NCBI RefSeq assembly: GCF_037102585.1
Contig: NW_027043822.1
Location: 831,001-895,000, forward strand
From: Saccharomycopsis crataegensis
Lineage: Eukaryota; Ascomycota; Saccharomycetes; Ascoideales; Saccharomycopsidaceae
Direction: 5' to 3'
Length of the DNA: 64,000 bases
Shown piece after piece: positions 10,814-20,160 of this stretch. The position numbers and the translations under genes were made by a program. Each line of letters begins with the position of its first letter. Within the stretch, counting starts at the first letter, position 1. The notes beneath the pieces were generated by a model. The model did no database searches, was not told the DNA's origin, and saw only the letters and a list, made by a program, of their open reading frames with translations.

Positions 10814-11424
10814 TGCTATGGTTGGGTATTATTATTATTATTAGTTGGTCAGGGGTTATATATTGGTTGAAGAGTGGAAAAAGTGTTACAAAACTATAGT
10901 CGGAATATCTTTCAATATATATATATATATATATATATATCCGCAGTATACATAATAATATCCATATTATTGGGAAAAGATGCGAGCTTATTGTTGCAGT
11001 TGCACCCAGTGTTGCATTGATTTCTCCGTACAAGTCTACGAAAGAATACGTTAAATAAGCACGAGATTCCATAGCTTGAGAAGAAAAACATCACCCACTG
11101 AAACCTTGCTAACAAATATCCACTGATCCAATTCTAGTTTCTCTTCTTTCGTGCCCACGTTGATCAATACCACCAAGACGAGGATCGCTAACCAATTCAC
11201 GATAACAGCCACCGGGTAATGCACCGTAACAATTAGTGCAACATTAGAATATTCCACATTCACTACGGCCTGAAGTCATCTTGGAGTCACTGCCAACCTG
11301 CTGCAAATCTTTCAGCTTACTTGTTATTTTATACTGTTGACTCTAAACCACGTTGGCCAGAGTATTGTTATTGGACCAGCATGATGATGAAAGCCTGACT
11401 GAACATAATTAATATCACCAAACT
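10814..11424. promoter_or_regulatory. Divergent promoter of DAC1 and GH3-GNAT (left copy), with GTTGCA motifs
   Basis: Contains GTTGCA at 10993-10998, 10999-11004 and 11011-11016 (about 180-200 bases from the DAC1 start) and the full ATGTTGCA in reverse orientation at 11237-11244 (about 180 bases from the GH3-GNAT start). The same motif occurs before the other cluster genes. A TA dinucleotide run lies at about 10915-10940 and an ATT run just before DAC1. Binding by the cluster's RON1 regulator is inferred only. Confidence 0.6.
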
Positions 11425-14400
11425 ATGGATATTGTTGGAAAATTGTTTATGGTGGGGTTCGAAGGAACCGATGTCACCCAGGAAATCCATACTCTTATCA
11501 CCAAATATCGTGTCAGCAGCATCATATTGAGTGGGAGGAACTTCATCAATGCTGCTCAGGCGAAAAAATTGATCCATGATTTACAAGCCCTCGCCATGCA
11601 CTCTGGGTACAATTATCCGATCATCTTTGTTATTGATGAGGAAGGAGGAATGCTAAATTCTCTTTTCGACAAGAACTTTATCACACAATTCCCAGGAGCC
11701 ATGTCTTTGGGAGCGACGGGATCCGAGGAGTTGGTTTATCAAGTACATCGTGCAGTCGCCAAAGAGTTGAAATCCATTGGGTTTTCCATGCATTTGGGGC
11801 CAGTGTTGGATATTTTGAAAAATGGGACCAACACGTTCCAACAACAGATGATTGGGGTGAGATCTTATGGATATGGGGTTAAATTAGTGCTGAGATTTGG
11901 TAAAGCCGCGGCCCAAGCCTTTCGAGATGAGAAGTTGTTCAATTGTGGCAAACATTTTCCTGGCTATGGATCGGCCACTGTTAACTCGAATTTCGAGCTC
12001 CCGATGATTGTTGAGTCCACAGAACAAATGATGGAATTTAATCTTGTTCCTTATAAAGACTTGATTAATGCGGGTCTTTTAGATAGTGTGTTAGTTGGAG
12101 GATGTGCCGTGCCAGGGGTCAATAGTAACGATTTGCACGCCTGTTTGAGCCCAACGATTGTTACCAATATGTTGAGGGGAAAATTGCAGTTCAAAGGGAT
12201 CGTCATTAGCGAGTGTTTGCTACTAGAGGCGCTAGATAGAAACTTTGGGGTGGTTCAAGGATGCATATCGGCATTTTCCGTGGGTTGTGACTTGATCATG
12301 TTGTGCAGTAACTTCAAGATCCAAGAGGAGGCGATACTAGCAATGCAGTCTGTTGTTGGCGATGAGTTGATTGATCCGAGTATTTTGCGTCAATCTTTAC
12401 TGAGAATTGAAAACTTACAACGTCAGTTACCGAGCTGGCCAGAGGTCATTGAGCAACAGGGAATGTTGACCCAGGATATTTTGAACCAGCATAGATTGAT
12501 TTCCAGCTTGGCGTACAAAAAATCAATCACGGTTATCAGAGACGCCGGGCTTCCGATAACCAGGTTTTTGAGTCCGAATGTGGAAAAGGAGAACACCATT
12601 CTATTATTGACTCCTTTGATCTCGCCGCTTTATGAGACTGTGGATGAGCATGGTAATAGATCACATATCAACAATATTGCTGCTGATGATTATGCCAAAC
12701 TAAATCTTAACTACGGAGAAGATGTTTTCATTGAGTTAGGGAAATTATTGTCGGAGTATCGGCCGGGATACAAGATCTATCACACCAGTTACAATTCTAA
12801 TGGGTTGACATCGTTTCACGAAGAGCTCATTTTGAAATCGAAAGTCATTTTATTTTTCTCTGCAGAAACCACGAAAAATTTGTATCAAGTTGGGGTTTCC
12901 AAACATGTTTCGATGCTTTGCAATTCACTGACGATTCGACATAGAGGCCAGGCACAACGAAGGGAGACCCGCCAAATGATTATAATCAGTGTTTCCTCTC
13001 CAATGGATTTCTTGTACGATATTAATATTGGGGGCTCTCCAACTGGGTATATTTGTACGTACGATTACACCATCAATGCACTAATGCATCTTCCGGAAGT
13101 GTTGTTCGGAGATTATGTTCCTACGGGGAAGATTCCGGGATTCACTATTGGCAATAAGAAGTTCATTGATGGTAATGGAGGTAAGAAAAAAGGTAAACAT
13201 AGCTGGTTAGTTGAAGCGTTCAACTTCACACGGGATTGGGATAATTTGATAAACCTATTGAAAAACAACCATTATCTAGCCTTTTCTGCTGCGGAATCAT
13301 CCTTGACGAGCTTGAAGAGGTTTTATCTTGATAGTGAGCACCACCGGAGTTTTGTGGTAAGAAACACTAGTTCGAAAACGATTTTGGGGATATCGACGAC
13401 CTGGTTCCATTGTGAGCACTCTAAATCTCTGAATGATAATGTGGGGAATTTCCTACTCTTGTTGGTTGATAAAAATAAGAGAAACATTGCAATTGGAAGT
13501 CATTTATATTCAAAAACAATGAAATATCTCTTCGAGGAGGCTAATTGCAGCAGGGTCTATTTGGGAGGGGGATATCCGAAGTTGACGCTGGCCAATGATT
13601 TGTTGCTCAATTTTTCTGATGAGAATACTGGCGGTGTCAACTTTTTCAAGTCTTTTGGCTGGAACTTCGGTGATGAGCTGTTCATGTCATCTGGCAACAT
13701 TCCACAGAGAAAGAGTAAAAAGCGTGATGTTAATGGTGAATCTATATCATTGAATATTAAAAACTCTGACAGAATGAGCGTCAGTACTTTATTAGCTGAT
13801 AATGTTAGCGATGCAGCCAAATCAAAACCCGAATACTCAAGCCAAGCTTTATCATTTTCCGACGCTACCAAAGACCTGGACAACCCCTTTGCAACAAGAC
13901 TATTGAACCAGCCAATCCAAAGAAAGGTGCGACATCTAATGAAGCTCGACGACATTCTTAGCTGGAAAGTCTCTGAAAATTTGGTTCGCCAGCTCCAAGT
14001 GGTAGGGATAATGTTTGATATTTGCAGGAATCCCGCAGATGTGTTTGCACTACAAAAGGGAAAGAACTCACTAAATACCTACGAGGAAGATACTGATAGC
14101 CACAGTGCCAACAAAGCTAATAATAATTACGAGATTTATCTAGAATTATATAAAGATTTCTGTGCTGCTGATGGCGATAAACAGTATCTTGATGGCTCTG
14201 GTAATTTGGATATAATTGTGGCTTTGGAGCCAACGAGAAGATCAGTGGTTGGTAGTTTGATTGTATTTAACGGTAACTCTAAATTTTCAAAGTTTTTCCC
14301 GTTTCTAGAATTTTCCAGAGGGAGTGACAATGCCCGAAAGCCCAAGGACCAAGGTTTTGCTTGTATAGCTGGCCATTTCATCGACCCATTGTACACCACC

Positions 14401-14586
14401 CTTTCGGAAGTGTTTGAGTTGGGATTGATTTGCACTGCACTAATGTACATTAAGAGTCAATACAGCAACTGTTCTGAATGCTTCATCACCGACATTGATG
14501 AGAAACAGATTGGCAGTTTGCAGGACAACGGGTTCAAGGTGCTAGAAAAGTATTACAATTATTATTCTGTAATGGGGAGAAGTTAG
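11425..14586 (+). CDS. GH3 N-acetylglucosaminidase-like protein fused to GNAT domains (left copy)
   Basis: 1,053 residues, no signal peptide, so probably intracellular. Residues 1-330 are a NagZ-like GH3 barrel (VIDEEGG at 69-75, LGPVLDI, KHFPGYG at 176-182). Residues 600-800 contain a GNAT-like fold (RNIAIGS as the acetyl-CoA loop, FFKSFGWNFGDELF), and 880-1053 look like a second GNAT. GH3-GNAT fusions occur in filamentous-fungal GlcNAc clusters (NAG3 of Trichoderma). Key GH3 residues are changed: the acid/base loop, usually D-S-H, reads NSN (187-189), and the nucleophile segment, usually SD, reads SE (262-263). Glycosidase activity is therefore doubtful. The protein is identical in both arms. 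Convergent with the deaminase, 87 bp apart. Confidence 0.82.
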   Translation: MDIVGKLFMVGFEGTDVTQEIHTLITKYRVSSIILSGRNFINAAQAKKLIHDLQALAMHSGYNYPIIFVIDEEGGMLNSLFDKNFITQFPGAMSLGATGSEELVYQVHRAVAKELKSIGFSMHLGPVLDILKNGTNTFQQQMIGVRSYGYGVKLVLRFGKAAAQAFRDEKLFNCGKHFPGYGSATVNSNFELPMIVESTEQMMEFNLVPYKDLINAGLLDSVLVGGCAVPGVNSNDLHACLSPTIVTNMLRGKLQFKGIVISECLLLEALDRNFGVVQGCISAFSVGCDLIMLCSNFKIQEEAILAMQSVVGDELIDPSILRQSLLRIENLQRQLPSWPEVIEQQGMLTQDILNQHRLISSLAYKKSITVIRDAGLPITRFLSPNVEKENTILLLTPLISPLYETVDEHGNRSHINNIAADDYAKLNLNYGEDVFIELGKLLSEYRPGYKIYHTSYNSNGLTSFHEELILKSKVILFFSAETTKNLYQVGVSKHVSMLCNSLTIRHRGQAQRRETRQMIIISVSSPMDFLYDINIGGSPTGYICTYDYTINALMHLPEVLFGDYVPTGKIPGFTIGNKKFIDGNGGKKKGKHSWLVEAFNFTRDWDNLINLLKNNHYLAFSAAESSLTSLKRFYLDSEHHRSFVVRNTSSKTILGISTTWFHCEHSKSLNDNVGNFLLLLVDKNKRNIAIGSHLYSKTMKYLFEEANCSRVYLGGGYPKLTLANDLLLNFSDENTGGVNFFKSFGWNFGDELFMSSGNIPQRKSKKRDVNGESISLNIKNSDRMSVSTLLADNVSDAAKSKPEYSSQALSFSDATKDLDNPFATRLLNQPIQRKVRHLMKLDDILSWKVSENLVRQLQVVGIMFDICRNPADVFALQKGKNSLNTYEEDTDSHSANKANNNYEIYLELYKDFCAADGDKQYLDGSGNLDIIVALEPTRRSVVGSLIVFNGNSKFSKFFPFLEFSRGSDNARKPKDQGFACIAGHFIDPLYTTLSEVFELGLICTALMYIKSQYSNCSECFITDIDEKQIGSLQDNGFKVLEKYYNYYSVMGRS

Positions 14587-14673
14587 ATATTTACGTTTGT
14601 ATTATAATTAATATTCTTTAATCAAGAGAAAACAGCTATTTATTTGTATATTAATGTATGTAGTGTAATATTA

Positions 14674-15453
14674 CTATAGTTTAGAAATTTCAACTGCGGA
14701 TTCAGGCAATTCTGCACATGCTTCCGAATCGCACACTATTAAAGAGTTCTTGTGATCTCTAAGGAAAGTGCTTGGGATGTCTGAGCTTATTGGAGAGTTT
14801 AATGTTTTATTAAGAATTTGGGCTTTGGAACTGCCAAATACCAATGTTATGACTTCTTTGGAGTTATCTAGCACTGTGGAGATTCCGACACTCAACGCAT
14901 AACGAGGGACTTTCGAAAGATCATCGTTGAAGAAACGGGAGTTGGCATTGATGGTTGATTCTTCAAGCTCGACTTTACGGGTCTGGGAATCTCTGGCTGA
15001 TCCAACTTCATTGAATGCGATATGGCCCTTGGCCCCTACCCCACCCATGAATATCTGGAATGGGGCATATTTGGCAATTTCTTCTTGGTAGGATTGACAT
15101 TCTTTTTCAAAATCATCAGCCAACCCATTGAGGATATGGATGTTCTTCTCTTGTATGTCTATGTGGTTGAACAAGTTCTTGTACATGAAGTAATGATAGG
15201 ATTGGTCGTTTGATGGTTCAAGGCCGCAGTATTCGTCCATGTTGAAAGTCACAACGTTCTTGAAGGAGACTTTCTTGTCATTGTACAATTCAACCAAGTG
15301 CTTATACACTGGTTCAGGAGAGGATCCTGTTGGTAAGCCCAAGACGAATGGTTTTGATTCTGTTGGCTGGAACTCATTGATTTTTTCAGCAATGTGTTCA
15401 GCCACAAATGCTGCACCTTGGTCTTTGGATTGGTACGCGATAAGTTGAACCAT
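14674..15453 (-). CDS. NAG1: Glucosamine-6-phosphate deaminase (left copy)
   Basis: 259 residues; E. coli NagB has 266. It converts GlcN-6-P to fructose-6-P and ammonia. The substrate loop LGLPTGSSPEPVY, the proton-shuttling Asp 73 in NMDEY, His 144 and Glu 149 in GHIAFNE, and the ANSRFF block are conserved. The residue matching E. coli Asp141, in the G-x-D-G-H motif, is Lys 142 here (GAKGHIAFNE), and the following Pro of FNEP is Val. Asp141 is part of the catalytic triad in NagB, so activity may be changed. Both copies share this substitution. Two ATGTTGCA motifs lie 153-190 bases upstream. Confidence 0.9.
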   Translation of the reverse strand: MVQLIAYQSKDQGAAFVAEHIAEKINEFQPTESKPFVLGLPTGSSPEPVYKHLVELYNDKKVSFKNVVTFNMDEYCGLEPSNDQSYHYFMYKNLFNHIDIQEKNIHILNGLADDFEKECQSYQEEIAKYAPFQIFMGGVGAKGHIAFNEVGSARDSQTRKVELEESTINANSRFFNDDLSKVPRYALSVGISTVLDNSKEVITLVFGSSKAQILNKTLNSPISSDIPSTFLRDHKNSLIVCDSEACAELPESAVEISKL

Positions 15454-15676
15454 TATGAGGAATGTGTATGTGTGCGTGTCGGTATAATAGGATGTGAAAG
15501 AAGAAGCGGAATAAAAGAAACCTGGAGAGATGAGTTTTCTTTAATAACTTTTTATAAGCGTGATAAATCGTCAATAGCTGTTCCTCATCCCCCTTTTTGG
15601 TTATTATGTTGCAATTGCTCATTAATGTGCTTCCAATGTTGCATTCTGTTTTTTCTTTTGTGCACCTGCATAAATG
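15454..15676 (-). promoter_or_regulatory. Deaminase promoter inside the left arm, two ATGTTGCA motifs
   Basis: ATGTTGCA at 15606-15613 and 15636-15643, written on the plus strand. The arm's homology ends at 15676, so both copies of the deaminase keep these motifs but differ in everything further upstream. Confidence 0.55.
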
Positions 15677-16043
15677 TGATAAATCAGCAAGTTGCCGATA
15701 ATAAACACACCAGAGGGCTTTGAGAGATTCTATAGTTGAGAAATAGATAATAGTTGTTATTTGCATCGTTTGACAGTTTTATTTTTCCCTCTCTTCCTTC
15801 TTTTCTGTAGCAACTCTGTTCATTTACTTTACGTGTTGATGCTCGCATCTATTGAATACAAAAGCATGATGAATATCAGATTAACTAGATAGGAACCATT
15901 AAGGTAGTAAAAAAACCAAGGTGAGGAAATAACGAAAAAAAAAGTGGAAAAGATTAAATAGAAAATTGTAAGAAGGTTTGGCAAATAGAAAGAAAAAAAT
16001 TAAAATGAAAAATCGACTGCAACGCAGAAATAAAGCTTTATTT
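15677..16043. other. Unique spacer edge between left arm and transporter gene
   Basis: Noncoding, first unique sequence inside the inverted repeat. It carries the transporter 3' end and the distal deaminase upstream region. No gene seen. Confidence 0.55.
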
Positions 16044-17627
16044 TTAGATAGCAGCTTCTGCTTCAATGACATAGTTTTTGAATTTTCTAGTTGCAACACC
16101 TCTGTGAAACATGATATCCAATTCTTCAAAACTTCTGTCTGCAGTTTCTGGTAATCTAAAGTAAGCCCAGACCACACACAAAGTAGAGAAAGCAGCGAAA
16201 ATAAAACCAGTCTTACCACGCAAATCACCATTACCTGGGTTCAACATATATGGTAAAGCAACAGTAGCAGCAACAAAGAAAGTTGCTTGAACAGCGGTTG
16301 CAAAAGCAATAGTTTTACTTCTCAATTTAGTGGAAGGAATTTCACCGTTGATGACGAAACATAAAGGCCCTGCAGAAAGTTGGTAAACGAAGGACCACAC
16401 CAACATTAAACCAGCTTGAGTATTAGCAAGTTCAGGTCTATTAAAGTAGTTCTTTGGAATATCAATGAAACCAATGATCCACAATAACACAGTAGTGAAA
16501 GCCAATGCTGTGTTATATAGTGGTCTTCTACCAACATACGCCAATAAAACCCCAGTACAACATGTGGCAGCAAAACCAATAGCTGTACCACCAAGAGATA
16601 AATCAAATGCTCTTTTAGTTGGTAAACCAGCAAGCTCAAAGAAGTAAGTACTATAATTCATGACAAAAGGAACACCACACAAAACTTGAACGACATAAAC
16701 AACGGTACAGATTTCAGTTCTTCTGAGATTACTGCCTTTAAAGATATCCATGTAGGAAGTAGTCTGGTTCATTTCCTGTTCCAATTTATCTGTTTCGATA
16801 ACCAATTGCAATCTGTCATCAATGTGCTCATCAGAAACAGATTTCGCAGAAATTTGTTTAATTGATTTTCTAGCTTCATCAAATTTCTTTTGACGCACCA
16901 ACCAATATGGGGACTCTGGGGCGAATGGAAGCAAGGCAAGAATAAGCAAAGGCCAAAGCCATTGAATGGCAAATGGAACTTTATAGGCCCATTCTGTGGA
17001 ATTATTAGCAAAACCATCAGCGACACCATTAGCAATGAATTGACCAATGATGAAACACAAATTACTCATAGCCGTCAAAATACCTCTCAATTTAATTTGA
17101 GCAACTTCTGAAGCATAAAGAGGACCAATCAAAACCATACAACCCCACAAAATACCAGCCAAGATTTCCCCGGCTGTCAAAACTCCCAAAGAAGGAGCAA
17201 AAAATTGCATGAAGATCAAACCCAAGCATCCAATGTTAACAACGAAGTAAGTCTTCTTTCTTCCAAACCATTCAAGTGGCCACGCAATCCCCAAAGTACC
17301 AATAACTTGACCAATTGGGGAGCCCATACCAAGGGCAGTTTGCCATGCAGCACTAATTTGGTAGGTTCCATCGTCTGCCAAATCCCCGAATCTTTTTTGG
17401 AATGCTGGCAAAGCATAAAATGATGAAATGATTTGGGAATCATAACCAGACATGACCACCCCTAAGCAGAAAACAGAACACCAGAAGACTTCTTTAGGAT
17501 ACTTTTTCACAGCTTCTAAAATTCCAATATCCTTCTCATATTGAGCATGGTTTTTAGAATCGAAGAAAGTCTGTTCGATTTCCGCTTCAACTTCATCACT
17601 CTGTTTCTCTTTGATAATATCGGACAT
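16044..17627 (-). CDS. MFS sugar transporter, alpha-glucoside permease type
   Basis: 527 residues with about 12 predicted membrane helices. Sugar-porter signatures: the first helix VFCLGVVMSGYDSQII, GRKKTY in the loop after helix 2, PESPYWLVRQKKFDEARKSI before the central loop, GRRPLYN after helix 8, and PETADRSFEELDIMF after helix 12. The YDSQII helix and RSFEELD tail are typical of the maltose/alpha-glucoside (Mal11/Mal31) branch of fungal sugar porters. The known GlcNAc transporter Ngt1 belongs to a different MFS group, so the substrate here cannot be read from sequence. Cluster position suggests an amino sugar or a GlcNAc-containing disaccharide. Codons are biased toward high expression and no CTG was found. 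Its promoter lacks the ATGTTGCA motif. Confidence 0.85.
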   Translation of the reverse strand: MSDIIKEKQSDEVEAEIEQTFFDSKNHAQYEKDIGILEAVKKYPKEVFWCSVFCLGVVMSGYDSQIISSFYALPAFQKRFGDLADDGTYQISAAWQTALGMGSPIGQVIGTLGIAWPLEWFGRKKTYFVVNIGCLGLIFMQFFAPSLGVLTAGEILAGILWGCMVLIGPLYASEVAQIKLRGILTAMSNLCFIIGQFIANGVADGFANNSTEWAYKVPFAIQWLWPLLILALLPFAPESPYWLVRQKKFDEARKSIKQISAKSVSDEHIDDRLQLVIETDKLEQEMNQTTSYMDIFKGSNLRRTEICTVVYVVQVLCGVPFVMNYSTYFFELAGLPTKRAFDLSLGGTAIGFAATCCTGVLLAYVGRRPLYNTALAFTTVLLWIIGFIDIPKNYFNRPELANTQAGLMLVWSFVYQLSAGPLCFVINGEIPSTKLRSKTIAFATAVQATFFVAATVALPYMLNPGNGDLRGKTGFIFAAFSTLCVVWAYFRLPETADRSFEELDIMFHRGVATRKFKNYVIEAEAAI

Positions 17628-18161
17628 TATAATTAGTTATATCTTCCTATTGTTAATGATTTTTATTTTCTATCAATGTATTAATTTTTTCTTGAAATAA
17701 CCGTAACTATTTCGGATGATATCGAATGTTTATATACATCTTGCAAATCGATTGCAGGTTTAGTTTGGTATCGATAACGGTTAATTGTTCACTAAGCAAA
17801 ACATGGCAGCATTTCCGCTGTGAAAAAAAAATGGAACATCAAAATTAACCTTTCCACTGTGGGGATTAGTGCGCGATAAGGAATTATTTTGGATTATTTT
17901 GCGGGTCGCATGACTCCGGGATAGATAAGAGGCGCCTGCATGGAAATGTTACTGTAGGATATTACTCACTTCACTGGAAATCTACAGTAGAGTACCATAG
18001 TGTAGCATAGCGTTCCATCATACGATGACGGTTGAGGTTTTTTACTGAGTAAGCAAATGATAATCTGGAAAAACAGAAAAAAGAAAGAAGCAAGTGAATC
18101 AATACGATCTTACTGATACAATAGATTTGTTCATAGAAGTTTATTTGACGAAATACGTAGT
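17628..18161. other. Transporter upstream region
   Basis: Noncoding. The transporter starts at its left end and the HGSNAT-like gene ends at its right. It has GATATCGAAT- and ATCGAT-type elements and a pair of similar segments, ttccgctgtg (17813) and ttccactgtg (17851). No ATGTTGCA motif. No gene seen. Confidence 0.5.
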
Positions 18162-19181
18162 CTAAAGAAGTCTGATTTTCCATCCGTTAGCATTACACCA
18201 GTAAGCAAATCCAACCAATGATATATCAAAGGTGAGAGTAAGAATGGTCTTTGTAATTGCCGAGCTAAATATCTTGTTTAGTCCAGATTGAGCCATCTTC
18301 CAAATGGAAGTGTTCTCAGTAAATTCATATTTCAGTATCAATAGCAAGATTTCTCCCAAAAAGTAAACCTCCATAGATTGTTTACCCACAATAGCTAAAA
18401 GATTCTTAACCAAGCTTGGCAAGTATGGAATTGCATTTTTCACTGCGAGATATTTCAAGATGCTCCACCCATTAGAAGTTAAAGCAAAAGCAGGGGTCCA
18501 TAAAGGTTTTGAAACAGGAAAATGAGCAGGGAATACCTTGCTAACCAAATAGCCTGCTCCAAGGAAGCCGGCTCCTGCCAAAAATGAATGCAAATTAGAT
18601 AAATTCTGTTGCATAAACCAGTACCCACTCCATATAGTGACGGATGTCATAAAAGATCCAAGCAAGCCTTCTGGATCAAAGTTTTCATGATAGGTACGTC
18701 CACCAAAAAATATGGAATCAATTTTCTGCTGAGCAGTATGTTCTTGATTGTCGAATGGTTTGGATTTATCAGTGGCATGGCCAAAAGAGACTGCAAGCCA
18801 TAATCCAGACATTGCTAATGGAAACAAAACTGAATTTCGAAAATTTATTGGCACTAAATTATTTAGAATAATAGAACTTAAGCCATGTCTTTGTAACACT
18901 CCCAAAGGCCTGAATTTTTCATTTTCAAGAAGCATTGGCACAGAATTGAACGCCATACCTAGGCCAATCAATTGTATGCTTTTTCTGGCAGGTACCACCT
19001 TATCTCTCTTCAAAAGCATTCCACTGATAAATGAGAAACACGGGAAGATTGTATCGGCATAATTCATTTTCATATCATCATAGCTGGCATGATCGAAGAA
19101 AGAATCATCGCAAGATTCTGTATTTTCCATCTCAAGGATGTTTAATCCTCGAAAGATATCGATTTCCAAAGCCCTTGACAT
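18162..19181 (-). CDS. HGSNAT/NagX-like membrane acetyltransferase family protein
   Basis: 339 residues with several hydrophobic helices. It matches the family of heparan-alpha-glucosaminide N-acetyltransferase and bacterial NagX: an N-terminal IDIFRGLNI, then the loop HASYDDMKMNYADTIFPCF corresponding to the HGSNAT block that holds the active-site His (H-x(5-12)-D-x-x-F-P-x-F), and FDPEGLLGS. HGSNAT moves acetyl from cytosolic acetyl-CoA to terminal glucosamine across a membrane. NagX genes sit in bacterial chitin/GlcNAc operons. Here a role in re-acetylating glucosamine is plausible but unproven. It is shorter than HGSNAT and lacks a luminal N-terminal domain. It shares a 979-bp divergent promoter with the kinase gene. 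Confidence 0.7.
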   Translation of the reverse strand: MSRALEIDIFRGLNILEMENTESCDDSFFDHASYDDMKMNYADTIFPCFSFISGMLLKRDKVVPARKSIQLIGLGMAFNSVPMLLENEKFRPLGVLQRHGLSSIILNNLVPINFRNSVLFPLAMSGLWLAVSFGHATDKSKPFDNQEHTAQQKIDSIFFGGRTYHENFDPEGLLGSFMTSVTIWSGYWFMQQNLSNLHSFLAGAGFLGAGYLVSKVFPAHFPVSKPLWTPAFALTSNGWSILKYLAVKNAIPYLPSLVKNLLAIVGKQSMEVYFLGEILLLILKYEFTENTSIWKMAQSGLNKIFSSAITKTILTLTFDISLVGFAYWCNANGWKIRLL

Positions 19182-20160
19182 TCTTTATGTTATTTTGTCA
19201 GTTTCAATCCTTGATAGAAAAGTGTGTTTGTTAGTTTCCCCTTGTTTGTTATTGCCTCTTGCAATGCATTGGCCGGAAAAGAAAAAAAGTTCAAAATATA
19301 TTAATCAAATTGATAAAATGATTCCTTGGCTGATCCCTAGAATTCCCAAAAAAAGAAAAAAGAAAAAAAAGTGTATCTCATGCACAGATATGCACAACCG
19401 AAAAGCTCGGGTATGGCAGGTGCAACAAGATTACTGACTGAACTTATCATATAATCCAGTAGGACACATACATCTCACGGAACCGAATCCTTCGGCTTCT
19501 CTGATATCACTGGACGTTATTCACACCTTTCTTTTTCCAGAATTGTGAGTCATTTTCAACGGAAAAAAAAAGAGCTTGCTGCTTAACGTCCAATGATGAA
19601 TGAAATTCCTTTTCGGTGTGATACTAGGGTGTATTACACAAGCTATATTTAAAAAACATGGAGAAACTACTGCTGCAACTCAGAAGACTTGCTGTATAGA
19701 GTAAATTGACATCTAAAGGCGGTGTAAGCGAAAACGATGCATTAGGGGCGGGTAGTCTTTCAATGTTGCACTGAAGTGTCCTCCAGTTTCCTTTATGTTG
19801 CAGCAGTTTTCACTGAACAATCATCCAGTGATCTCAATGTTACATGTGAAAAAAACTTGTTGTTACAAGTTATTCAAGATGTGCTGTCTATTAAACTTAT
19901 CATTAGCATGATCAATTTTTGTACTCACGGCTTACTTGGTTTGTTACCATTGGTTTTTTATAAGCCAGAAATTCGCAATAACATAGTCAAGCTCGTAGCT
20001 ATCTGCTATTTTTGAAAGGCTACTTCAAGAAAAAGCCGCTCCAGGAAAAGCTCAGTTTGCGGCTTACCAAGTTCAAAACTACTTACGAAGCTCCAGATCA
20101 GTTTTTTATTTTATGTTTTCTTCGATAACTTAAATCTGTGAGAAAAAGGACCTCGACTTC
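19182..20160. promoter_or_regulatory. Divergent promoter of the HGSNAT-like gene and GlcNAc kinase
   Basis: Two ATGTTGCA motifs at 19763-19770 and 19795-19802, both in the same orientation, about 360-400 bases before the kinase start. TGCAAC half-sites at about 19431 and 19674. A 79-codon frame at 19776-20015 starts at GTG and has no recognisable features, so I do not call it. Confidence 0.55.

Larger units (their letters stand above)
9468..15676. repeat. Left arm of a 6.2-kb inverted duplication (GlcNAc genes)
   Basis: Every position x here pairs with 43232-x in the arm at 27556-33764, in reverse complement. Gene ends match this sum exactly (for example 9596/33636, 10813/32419, 11425/31807, 14586/28646, 15453/27779), so there is no net insertion or deletion over 6,209 bp. 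Differences I can see: 9478/33754 (10 bases from the outer edge) and 10807/32425 (codon 3 of the deacetylase). Identity stops sharply at 9467/33765 outside and 15677/27555 inside. No transposase or terminal repeats are visible at the edges. Confidence 0.95.

Noticed and set aside
19776-20015. 79-codon frame in the kinase promoter
   Set aside because: Starts at GTG, overlaps two ATGTTGCA regulatory motifs and has no domain. More likely promoter DNA.
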